This document shows, piece after piece, positions 9,381 to 16,514 of a stretch of 64,000 bases of DNA. The stretch's first letter is position 1, and each line of letters begins with the position of its first letter. Where the stretch lies: contig NZ_QRDZ01000013.1 of the NCBI RefSeq assembly GCF_003386235.1, positions 62,001 through 126,000 of the forward strand, given 5' to 3'. A program made the position numbers and the translations under genes. The notes below the pieces were generated by a model. The model made no database searches and was not told the origin of the DNA. It was given only the letters and a program-made list of their open reading frames with translations. The stretch comes from Cohnella phaseoli. Its GTDB lineage: Bacteria; Bacillota; Bacilli; Paenibacillales; Paenibacillaceae.

Positions 9381-9447
9381 GCCCTAGAGGACGTTCTTTC
9401 CCGTTTGCCTATGCAAACGAAGGAGAACGAAGCTCTAGGGCTTTTTT
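9381..9447 (+). terminator. Nested three-stem terminator or attenuator
   Basis: Outer stem GCCCTAGAG / CTCTAGGGC, middle stem CGTTCT / AGAACG, inner stem GTTTGC / GCAAAC with a 4-base loop, then six T. It ends the 8032-9300 gene group and lies in the leader of the next gene, so it could act as an attenuator. The layered design is shared with 12130-12208. Confidence 0.8.
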
Positions 9448-9490
9448 GCATTTTCTAAGGTTTACATTTTATTACAAGGAGGAAATTACG

Positions 9491-10195
9491 ATGACTGAAG
9501 GTTTATTCAATCCACTTGCATTTCTTGAACGTGTTGGTGACGATTTGTATGCTAAGGCCATGCGGTTTTTGATCGAAAGCTACCCTGATGCAACCTGGGA
9601 AGTGACTCGTTATCCGGACAAAAAGGGAAGACTGATCAATCCGTATTTACAAACAGATGTTGGTTATTTCGTCGAAGTCACTGTAATTGTCAATCAGATC
9701 CGCAGGAGTCACCTGCAGGCTGTTCTCGACGAAAACGGTGCCGTGATCTTCGAGGGAGCGACCGCTCATGAAATCCAAACCGCAATACAGGATTGTTTCC
9801 TCATCTGCGTTGGATTACATGGATTACACCATCAGTTTTGGTCCTTTGTACAAGGTGACGAACCGGCAAATGAAAGAGTTGTTGTTGAACCCATTCCGGA
9901 AGAACCACCGGTGCGACAAGATCCTGCTGAGCAGATCGATGTCTCAGCGACCGAAGATCACATTTTTATATTAAAGGAAGTGGACGTCGTCGTCGGTGCA
10001 AAGAAACCCTACTACCGCCTTGATCTTCAGCTTGGGAACCAGATTTTCGAAGTACGGGTACCTGAACATATGATCGAGGAGTTTGATCGGGCAGCTTTTC
10101 GAATCGAGGAAAGACTTGCAGTTTCTGCACGCCGCGTACATTCTCCGCACGGAGAAATAACGGTCATGCAGGGCTTCAAGAAAATTTCTGCATAA
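9491..10195 (+). CDS. Hypothetical protein of the mobile module, 234 residues
   Basis: The ATG at 9491 is chosen because AAGGAGG lies about 10 bases upstream. The soluble protein begins MTEGLFNPLAFLERVGDDLY. The first half resembles a small alpha/beta domain. A Glu/Pro-rich linker (VEPIPEEPPVRQDPAEQ) leads to a second domain of about 80 residues. No family recognised. It is 25 bp upstream of the single-strand binding protein gene, which points to a role in DNA processing or maintenance of the element. Confidence 0.65.
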   Translation: MTEGLFNPLAFLERVGDDLYAKAMRFLIESYPDATWEVTRYPDKKGRLINPYLQTDVGYFVEVTVIVNQIRRSHLQAVLDENGAVIFEGATAHEIQTAIQDCFLICVGLHGLHHQFWSFVQGDEPANERVVVEPIPEEPPVRQDPAEQIDVSATEDHIFILKEVDVVVGAKKPYYRLDLQLGNQIFEVRVPEHMIEEFDRAAFRIEERLAVSARRVHSPHGEITVMQGFKKISA

Positions 10196-10220
10196 TAATC
10201 TCATGTAAAGGAGTTTTAAA

Positions 10221-10709
10221 ATGACTTATTTATTGAATCGCTGGAGCGGAATCGGAAACGTAGCAGCAGATCCTCAGACTGGAAATATGGGTGACGGATC
10301 GCCCTGGGCTTCCTTTCGTATCGCCTGCGATCGTCCTTATGATGGTGATGATGGATTGGACGCTGACTTCATTCCAGTAGTCGCAAAATGGGATTTGGCC
10401 AAGCAAGCCTCAAGGCTGATAAAAAAAGGACGTCTTATTTATGTTGAAGGAAGAATCTCGGTTAGAGGTTCCATAGACGGAAGCGGCCCGCAGATTGAGA
10501 TACATGCAGAATTTATACGCATGCTAGATGAACCACCACAGGGAGTTAGCCGACTTAACAAAAGTCAAACTCGAACTGAAAATCCGCGATTTGAATATTT
10601 TGGTTCTCGGGATCTATCCTCAGAACAAGGCGATTCTAGAACAAGACGAACTGGACCTATTCCAGCCAACGGTGGCCGTCCATTTCGTTCTCCTTCACAC
10701 AATGTATAG
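10221..10709 (+). CDS. ssb: Single-stranded DNA-binding protein
   Basis: The 162-residue protein has an N-terminal OB-fold pattern: LNRWSGIGNVAADPQT, WASFRIACDRP, DFIPVVAKWDLAKQASRLIK, then KGRLIYVEGRISVRGS. This matches SSB proteins. The C-terminal tail is Arg/Ser/Pro-rich and lacks the acidic DDDIPF-type tip of housekeeping SSBs, as is common for plasmid and ICE-borne copies. It would coat single-stranded DNA during transfer. AAAGGAG lies just before the ATG, and a terminator follows. Confidence 0.85.
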   Translation: MTYLLNRWSGIGNVAADPQTGNMGDGSPWASFRIACDRPYDGDDGLDADFIPVVAKWDLAKQASRLIKKGRLIYVEGRISVRGSIDGSGPQIEIHAEFIRMLDEPPQGVSRLNKSQTRTENPRFEYFGSRDLSSEQGDSRTRRTGPIPANGGRPFRSPSHNV

Positions 10710-10731
10710 CTAGATCCACATTTTATATGGT

Positions 10732-10781
10732 ACCCGTTCATAAGAGCTGCTTAGCAGCATCTTACTGAACGGGTTTCTTTT
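10732..10781 (+). terminator. Nested two-stem terminator after ssb
   Basis: Outer stem ACCCGTTCA / TGAACGGGT, inner stem GCTGC / GCAGC, then a T-rich tail (TTTCTTTT). Confidence 0.82.
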
Positions 10782-11000
10782 GTAACCAATGAAACTTATA
10801 GGGTATCGAATCAGTACCTGGCATCAGCGCGCCGTGCGACACTAACGCTGACGGAGAAGCGATTACATCTAATCGACGTAAAAATCCCGTGGTGAAATAT
10901 GGCTAATCATGGTAAGATATAGCGAATAATTCCTATCAGCTCCTATTTTGAGGAGAAACGTTCTATTTCGATTTTTTTCTATAAAAAAAGGTGGGTTCAA

Positions 11001-11699
11001 ATGAAAAAGATATTTGGTTTATTTTTTGTTGCTTTTCTAATGATGTCTTTGGTTGCGTGCAGTATTAAAGCTGATGAATCAGCTGTCTCAGAATATTTAA
11101 AAAAAGTAACTGATGATCCAGAAATAGCTGTACACATTTCAGGTGAACTAGACCTTGAAGTCGAAAAATCGATGAAGATAGGCAATATAAAGGAATTTTA
11201 CTTCTGGGTTCGAATTCCGGTTACAGATACGTTTGAGAAGTTAACTAATGCCGAAAAATACAAGCTTTTAAAGAGAACAACTGAAGAGATTGAACCAAAT
11301 TTCCCACACGCTTCACCATTTAACTGCGGAAAAAATGCAGTTTGTTTGATTGATAAACTCATATTCAATTATGAAGATAAGGAAGGAAAAAAATCAAAAT
11401 CCTATTCATTTGATCATGAAAAAATGCATACAGCTACAATCGATAAAGGAGATGGATCCCCACGTTCAACAAGTGAAGAATACAATCCAACACCAGAGAG
11501 AGTTACACCTGAGAAAAAACCTGAGGTGAAGGTTGGAATGACTGCTGACGAAATTACTTCTATTTTAGGTAAACCGGATGAAATATTAAATACAGAGCCC
11601 GATAGTAAAGGGGAGGTGCGCTATCGTTGGCGGTACGAGGGAAGAGGATACATCTATTTTGCAGATCATAAAGCTTTGCAAATTCTATTCAATGATTAG
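11001..11699 (+). CDS. Lipoprotein with a C-terminal BamE/SmpA-like domain
   Basis: The 232-residue protein has a lipoprotein signal peptide with lipobox LVAC (Cys20). Residues 175-232 (EVKVGMTADEITSILGKPDE, followed by YRWRYEG) match the small alpha-beta fold shared by SmpA/BamE-like domains. The middle is an exported domain with two Cys (FNCGKNAVCL). It probably sits on the outer face of the membrane. AAGGTGG precedes the ATG. It is separated from its neighbours by long gaps, and its role in conjugation, if any, is unknown. Confidence 0.75.
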   Translation: MKKIFGLFFVAFLMMSLVACSIKADESAVSEYLKKVTDDPEIAVHISGELDLEVEKSMKIGNIKEFYFWVRIPVTDTFEKLTNAEKYKLLKRTTEEIEPNFPHASPFNCGKNAVCLIDKLIFNYEDKEGKKSKSYSFDHEKMHTATIDKGDGSPRSTSEEYNPTPERVTPEKKPEVKVGMTADEITSILGKPDEILNTEPDSKGEVRYRWRYEGRGYIYFADHKALQILFND

Positions 11700-12240
11700 T
11701 TGATCCTTTATTCGTAAGTCATTAACTGCATGTTCTAGCCAAGCACACGCTTATATATAAAAAAAACCCAAGTAATGCCCGGCAGATAGCACGCCGAAAC
11801 CTATCCCCAAGTAGGAGAGGTGCAGCTGGCTCTTGTGACTGGCCATATATAACCAGGCTGCACCCAATTCGTCAGTCGTTTTTTGGATGTTTTGTGTTCT
11901 GTCCTTCCTGTACATCCAGGCTACTTTGAAAGCTCATTCTCCCCAATATGGATATTAGCTAAGGTGCCGAAAGTTAAGAAAATCATTATTAATATACCAA
12001 GATAAGAACTTTAATTATTGGTCTATTTTTCTAAATACAAATTATCCAGTGTTCAATTTGAAGTGCAATATGCTATACTACAATTAGTTCAAAGTTCTGT
12101 CCGCTAGAAGGACATTTTTCGCAATAACAGCCCTATCGGGTGCAGTATTTCAATGTGTTTGATTTCAACAAACACGTTAAATGCCTGCACAATCGATAGG
12201 GCTTTTTTGTCGTTTCCGAAGTTTTTGTCTATCTACTGCT
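11700..12240. other. Intergenic stretch with structured segments
   Basis: No protein gene supported. 11819-11864 has inverted arms GGTGCAGC / GCTGCACC. 12097-12118 holds a small hairpin (TGTCC / GGACA) followed by five T. 12130-12208 is a strong nested terminator. A promoter-like pair (GTTCAA, 17 bp, TATACT) lies at 12051-12079. Confidence 0.55.
12086..12208 (+). ncRNA. Candidate small RNA of about 120 nt
   Basis: A promoter-like pair (GTTCAA at 12051-12056, 17-bp spacer, TATACT at 12074-12079) points to a start near 12086. The transcript would end in a nested hairpin: GCCCTATCG / CGATAGGGC, TGCAG / CTGCA and GTGTTTG / CAAACAC, followed by six T. No open frame with a ribosome binding site lies inside. 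It sits between convergent genes, so it is not an obvious leader. A plasmid-type antisense RNA is one possibility; no target was identified. Confidence 0.4.
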
Positions 12241-12690
12241 TCAATGAACGATTTTGAATGGCATTCTATCCAGTTCATCAGCTCGTTTTTGAAGATTTAT
12301 CCACTTACGTTTCCAGGTTGATGGACGACCGTTGAAAATATCCGAGGTTAGATTCCAGCAAAAAAACAAAGTCGTTATCAGGGAAATTAAAAACATCCAT
12401 ACCGACCAAACACGGACGTACTGAGGAGTGTGATAAATGAACCACTCTGAAATAATCCCGAGCTTGATTAAAACAACATCGAACTGATCCGGAAAGCAGA
12501 AGACAGGAAAAAACGAAAGAAAGCTAAGTGTTACAAACAAAACTGCAGCTTGCATGACACGAATGAAAGTGAAGCAGAGCCAAACGAAAATCATTAATAA
12601 GAAAACAAGCGAAAAAACCAGTATGAACGTACGATCAGTTCCGTGTCCAAATATGAATTGATTGATTGCGTAAAGAAAATAATCAAACAT
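12241..12690 (-). CDS. Small membrane protein, three predicted TM segments
   Basis: The 149-residue protein is very hydrophobic with about three membrane spans (RTFILVFSLVFLLMIFVWLC; AAVLFVTLSFLSFFPVF; VWMFLISLITTLFFCW) and a short basic C-terminal tail. The ATG at 12690 fits GAGG 9-10 bases upstream better than GTG 12699. It is transcribed away from the conjugation operon from a shared intergenic region with a strong inverted repeat. No family recognised. Confidence 0.6.
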   Translation of the reverse strand: MFDYFLYAINQFIFGHGTDRTFILVFSLVFLLMIFVWLCFTFIRVMQAAVLFVTLSFLSFFPVFCFPDQFDVVLIKLGIISEWFIYHTPQYVRVWSVWMFLISLITTLFFCWNLTSDIFNGRPSTWKRKWINLQKRADELDRMPFKIVH

Positions 12691-12713
12691 GAAAGACACC
12701 TCACATTCTTATT

Positions 12714-12763
12714 TGTGCAATATTTATCTTATGTAATTTATATTATCAGATAAATATTGCACA
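12714..12763. promoter_or_regulatory. Operator-like 16-bp perfect inverted repeat between divergent genes
   Basis: TGTGCAATATTTATCT (12714-12729) and its exact inverse (12748-12763) are separated by 18 AT-rich bases. A smaller inverted repeat, ACAGACAA / TTGTCTGT, follows at 12761-12783. The sites sit between the divergent start of 12690 (minus) and the conjugation operon (plus), a good place for a repressor that controls both. Confidence 0.65.
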
Positions 12764-12848
12764 GACAAGAATTAGTTGTCTGTCCATTCTGACCAGAAAG
12801 GAGCACCCAACGTAATACACTTTTCATTGATTAGGAGGTATGTTGTTC

Positions 12849-13208
12849 GTGAAAATTAGAAGGCTTATTGCGGTTCTCCTATTGACATTCGGGTTAAGCC
12901 TTGCCGTTGCTGCACCTACATTTGCAAAGAATGATCTAGACTTCAGCAAAATTGAAAGCGTTCAGTCTGGCACTGGAACTGAGACTGCAATAACGGATAC
13001 GCTCGATAAATGGGTCTTGAACCTCCGGATTGTGGGCGTCATTCTTGCAATCCTAGCGATTGTACTCGGAGCGATCATTTTTTCAATGTCGCTCGGGAAC
13101 TCTCAACGAAGGGGACTTGGTATTTCTGCAATGCTTTGTGCAGCCATATCAATAGTAATTATCATAAAAGCTCCTCAACTCGCCGGCTACTTCATCAATC
13201 AGACTTAG
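12849..13208 (+). CDS. Small pilin-like (TrbC/VirB2-type) membrane protein
   Basis: The 119-residue protein has a cleavable-type signal (ending VAAPTFAKN) and two membrane spans separated by a short basic loop (VVGVILAILAIVL-like, then LGISAMLCAAISIVIIIKAP), the layout of TrbC/VirB2 and related small conjugation proteins. GTG 12849 is preferred over ATG 12840 because AGGAGG ends only one base before the ATG but about ten before the GTG. It opens the conjugation operon. Identity is inferred from topology and position. Confidence 0.65.
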   Translation: MKIRRLIAVLLLTFGLSLAVAAPTFAKNDLDFSKIESVQSGTGTETAITDTLDKWVLNLRIVGVILAILAIVLGAIIFSMSLGNSQRRGLGISAMLCAAISIVIIIKAPQLAGYFINQT

Positions 13209-13214
13209 AAAATC

Positions 13215-13241
13215 TAGCCCTGCAAAAGCAGGGCTATTTTT
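13215..13241 (+). terminator. Intra-operon terminator
   Basis: TAGCCCTGC / GCAGGGCTA with an AAAA loop, then five T. It lies between the pilin-like gene and the next conjugation gene, so it may raise pilin-like expression relative to the rest. Confidence 0.8.
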
Positions 13242-13257
13242 AGAAAGGGGAATTCAA

Positions 13258-13572
13258 TTGAGAACTCGGATGCCCTTCGACACTGAAAAGGAAAGAAAGC
13301 CTCTCAAAGTATTGGAAATGAGTTTCTCTTGGAGACAAGTGGCTTACTTGTCTGTTAGCCTACTGGCTTGTATTCAGTTGATACAGTATACCTATGTCGA
13401 TTCATTTCCTCTTGTTATGAATATCATCATCATTGTTTTGGATTTGCTTATTTTCGTTCCCTCTATCGTTTTCGGATTTATCAAGAATGAAGCAACTGCT
13501 TTATTCTTGGATCGACACTTAATCTATTATTTACGTCATGAGAAAAGAGAGAGCGGATTGTGGAGGCGATAA
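13258..13572 (+). CDS. PrgI-family / TcpE-like conjugation membrane protein
   Basis: The 104-residue protein starts at TTG 13258 (AAAGGGG upstream). After a basic N-terminus (MPFDTEKERKPLKVLEMSFS) it has two membrane spans and ends with a charged tail (LDRHLIYYLRHEKRES). This is the usual form of PrgI-type proteins that sit directly upstream of the VirB4 ATPase in Gram-positive conjugation systems. Its place two genes before virB4 supports this. Confidence 0.68.
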   Translation: MRTRMPFDTEKERKPLKVLEMSFSWRQVAYLSVSLLACIQLIQYTYVDSFPLVMNIIIIVLDLLIFVPSIVFGFIKNEATALFLDRHLIYYLRHEKRESGLWRR

Positions 13573-13576
13573 TTAC

Positions 13577-14437
13577 GTGGATGATTTATTAATGTTTTTT
13601 TTGCTCGGCTGCATTGGTTATATCATGTACCGCGGTATTACTGGAAAGCCAATTCTGCCCTTTCTGGCCAACAGGAAGAAAAAAGATACCGATCAACGGT
13701 CTGTTAAAAAAATCAAAGAACTGAAAGGTGATTTTAAAGAACTTATCGGCTTAAAGGACATCCATGGAAATCTCCTGGAGTTAATACCTGAGAATAACAT
13801 CCGGACATTTGTAGGTGCTATTAAATGCAGACCGATTAACTATGATCTCAGATCGCTTCAGGAACAAATTGAGACAGATAACCGCTATGAAGAACTATTA
13901 GCGAAGCTGTCGCTTGGACCAGGGCGCGAGGTAAAGTTCGCAATCCACGTACAGTCCAGACCAATCGAGTTAATCGACCAATTAAAACAGTATCACGAAA
14001 ATTTCAAAGATTTAAATGAAATCGCGCAGCGTTATGCGCAAAGTATGTTCTATCCCTTTTTGGAACAATGGCAGAACTCCGTTGATGAATTTAGTTACTC
14101 AAGGTACTTCTTTCTCATCCTTGATTATTCTCCAAAGATGTTGGAGGGACTTGACGAAGATAGTATCCTAGCAAAAGCCCAAAATGAATTTCTGCGACTC
14201 TCCGGAAATGTGATTAGTTCTTACAGTTTAATGGGAGGAGCATCAGATGTGTGTGACGCAGAAGGTCAGCTCGAATCGCTCTATTTTGCTACACATAAAC
14301 GTAATGCATCCATCGAAACCATTCGATCGATCCTAAATCGACCAGGACGTCTGTCCAATGTCGTGACATCAAATTATGAGCGAGAGCCTTTCCGAGTAAT
14401 CGACGACATGGACGAATTGGGGGATGAAATTGCTTAA
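13577..14437 (+). CDS. Conjugation accessory protein upstream of VirB4
   Basis: The 286-residue protein starts at GTG 13577, just after the preceding stop; TGGAGGCG precedes it. It has one N-terminal membrane span (LMFFLLGCIGYIMYRGI) and a long cytoplasmic part. Similar membrane-anchored proteins are found beside VirB4 in Gram-positive T4SS. It overlaps virB4 by 14 bp, so the two are translationally linked and their products probably work together. The specific family was not recognised. Confidence 0.6.
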   Translation: MDDLLMFFLLGCIGYIMYRGITGKPILPFLANRKKKDTDQRSVKKIKELKGDFKELIGLKDIHGNLLELIPENNIRTFVGAIKCRPINYDLRSLQEQIETDNRYEELLAKLSLGPGREVKFAIHVQSRPIELIDQLKQYHENFKDLNEIAQRYAQSMFYPFLEQWQNSVDEFSYSRYFFLILDYSPKMLEGLDEDSILAKAQNEFLRLSGNVISSYSLMGGASDVCDAEGQLESLYFATHKRNASIETIRSILNRPGRLSNVVTSNYEREPFRVIDDMDELGDEIA

Positions 14438-16514
14438 AATTAAGAATCTGTTTCAAAGATTCCGAGGCAAAAAAACGGAGAAAATCGATTTAAGTAAGCT
14501 TTCAACGCTTAAAGGTGAAGATGATTCTCTCGTTCCTACGCTATCCTATTTTGATTTGGTTGGACTAAATGGACTTGAAATTCCGCCAAATATTAGAGAC
14601 CGTGGCTATCAAAATGAGGGGACGTCTGGGGACTACCCATTTAGAACCTTTATTCTAGATTTTGGTCCAACTACATTATCAACCGGAACTCTTGATGCAC
14701 TGTATAGAGCAGGAGCAGTGAATGTCACACATTATCTGACGAAATTGACAAAGAGCCAAGCTGTACGTTTGTACAAGCAGGCAGCTACTGATGAAGGCTC
14801 AAGATTACTCAACATGATCAAATCAGGGAATGACATTGAAGCTCGCGAAGCTCAGAAATCTCTCGATGCTGCAAACCGCTTATTAGAAGAAATCAGTGAC
14901 GGTTTCAACGATGGTTTTTTAAGTACTTGTCTTGTTACCATTTTTGCTCGTGACGAGAAGGTCCTGGATCAACTTGGAATGATTATGCAAGATAATCTGA
15001 TTGGGAATGACCACCATCTGCGTATTGCATACAACAGACAAAAAAGTGGATGGATTTCAACACTTCCCATTGGGAATAATCGATTTACCGATAAAAACGA
15101 CCGTCGCTTTATGGATCGAACAGCTATTGTTGCAGCATCACCCTTCTACAGTTCCGAAATTCCATATAGTGGGGGCGTTCCAGCAGGAGTAAATCAGCAC
15201 ACCGGTACTATGGAGTTCTTGAATGTTTGTGCAAAATATTTACCCAATTACTCTTCTTTAATTGTTGGCGCGAGTGGATCAGGAAAAAGCTTCTTTAATA
15301 AATTTGTTTCCAGCTCCCAAATCCAATTGGGTTATAGAATTTTTTCGATCGATCCGGATGGGGAAAACGGGCCAATTTGTAGATTATTAGGAGGAAGAGA
15401 AGTAGAAGTGCGGGAAAACGCCGACGTCTGCTTAAATGTCTGCGCCATTACCGAAGAGGAAGTAGAAATCACACTTCCGACTGGTAGAAAGGTTAATCGT
15501 GTAGTTGTTCCAGTTGGACCCAAGACCGGACAACTCGTGAAGTTTTATGACAAAATCATGGAAGGCCTTACTCCGGAGGAAAAAGCAATTGTTAAGGTAG
15601 CAATTAAAAATACATTTAATCAGTTTGGTATCACTGAAGATCCGAAATCCTTATATGAGCCTGACAAAACGCCACAGAATATAAATGGAGAGATCACTTA
15701 TATTCATGTTCGAAAACGAGAAATAACATTAAGTGATATTTACTGGCAAATGCTTCTGGCTACAACGATCAATCCTGACAAAAACACATTCGCATACGAG
15801 CAGCTCAAAGATCCTCTGGCTGATCGTTTACTTCGGGTATGTCGTGGTTATCTCCGTGACTTTCCCGATGGTAAATTGCTTGATGGACAAACCAGTTTTG
15901 GCGACGGCCATTCGGTCGATAGCTTACTTGATAATATTAGCTGGATAAACTTCAATATTAAAGCGATTGAAGGCAGCGACATCTACGATATCGTCATGCA
16001 CATACTCTTTGTTCTAGGATGGGAGTATTTTGTAAAACGCCCATCCCTAAGAAAGTATCATAAACGCATAAAACTTGAGGAAGGATGGCGTATGAAACGG
16101 GTACCCGGGGGCATGGAATTTGTCGAAGACTCTTCCCGTCGAAGCAGAAAATACAATGCTGGAATTGATGTAATTACGCAGGACTTAAACCCATTCATTG
16201 ATGACGACAATGGGAAAGCATTGGTTAAAAACGCAACCTCTGCAGCTTTCTTCAGAATTGGGCAGATCGAAATGGATGAGCGGTTGCAGCTCAAAAGCAT
16301 CTTTAACTTGAGCGATGGTGAACTAAATATCATCTGCCAACGTCCGCCTGAAGATGAGAACGACGATAGCAGAGGCATGTGTATTCTTCGAGTGGGAGGA
16401 AGCACCGCTTACATCAAAGTTACAGTTAGTGAAGAAATGCGCCACTTTATCGATACAGACCCTGATTGGCTATATCAACACGGACTCCTGCCTGAAGTGG
16501 AGGAAGCAGTATGA
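14424..16514 (+). CDS. VirB4/ConE-type conjugation ATPase
   Basis: The 696-residue protein has the VirB4 plan: an N-terminal domain (1-260), then a RecA-like motor domain with Walker A GASGSGKS at 282-289 and a C-terminal ITQDLNPFIDDDNGKALVKN segment typical of VirB4 sensor regions. Where VirB4 proteins have a hydrophobic DEAW-type Walker B, this one reads KRIKLEEGW, with Glu in place of the usual Asp. It would power assembly of the secretion channel at the inner membrane. It overlaps both neighbours (14 bp upstream, 4 bp downstream). Confidence 0.9.
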   Translation: MKLLKIKNLFQRFRGKKTEKIDLSKLSTLKGEDDSLVPTLSYFDLVGLNGLEIPPNIRDRGYQNEGTSGDYPFRTFILDFGPTTLSTGTLDALYRAGAVNVTHYLTKLTKSQAVRLYKQAATDEGSRLLNMIKSGNDIEAREAQKSLDAANRLLEEISDGFNDGFLSTCLVTIFARDEKVLDQLGMIMQDNLIGNDHHLRIAYNRQKSGWISTLPIGNNRFTDKNDRRFMDRTAIVAASPFYSSEIPYSGGVPAGVNQHTGTMEFLNVCAKYLPNYSSLIVGASGSGKSFFNKFVSSSQIQLGYRIFSIDPDGENGPICRLLGGREVEVRENADVCLNVCAITEEEVEITLPTGRKVNRVVVPVGPKTGQLVKFYDKIMEGLTPEEKAIVKVAIKNTFNQFGITEDPKSLYEPDKTPQNINGEITYIHVRKREITLSDIYWQMLLATTINPDKNTFAYEQLKDPLADRLLRVCRGYLRDFPDGKLLDGQTSFGDGHSVDSLLDNISWINFNIKAIEGSDIYDIVMHILFVLGWEYFVKRPSLRKYHKRIKLEEGWRMKRVPGGMEFVEDSSRRSRKYNAGIDVITQDLNPFIDDDNGKALVKNATSAAFFRIGQIEMDERLQLKSIFNLSDGELNIICQRPPEDENDDSRGMCILRVGGSTAYIKVTVSEEMRHFIDTDPDWLYQHGLLPEVEEAV

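Noticed and set aside
9301..9490. Riboswitch in the leader of the gene at 9491
   Set aside because: Only a nested terminator is visible; no known aptamer core was recognised.
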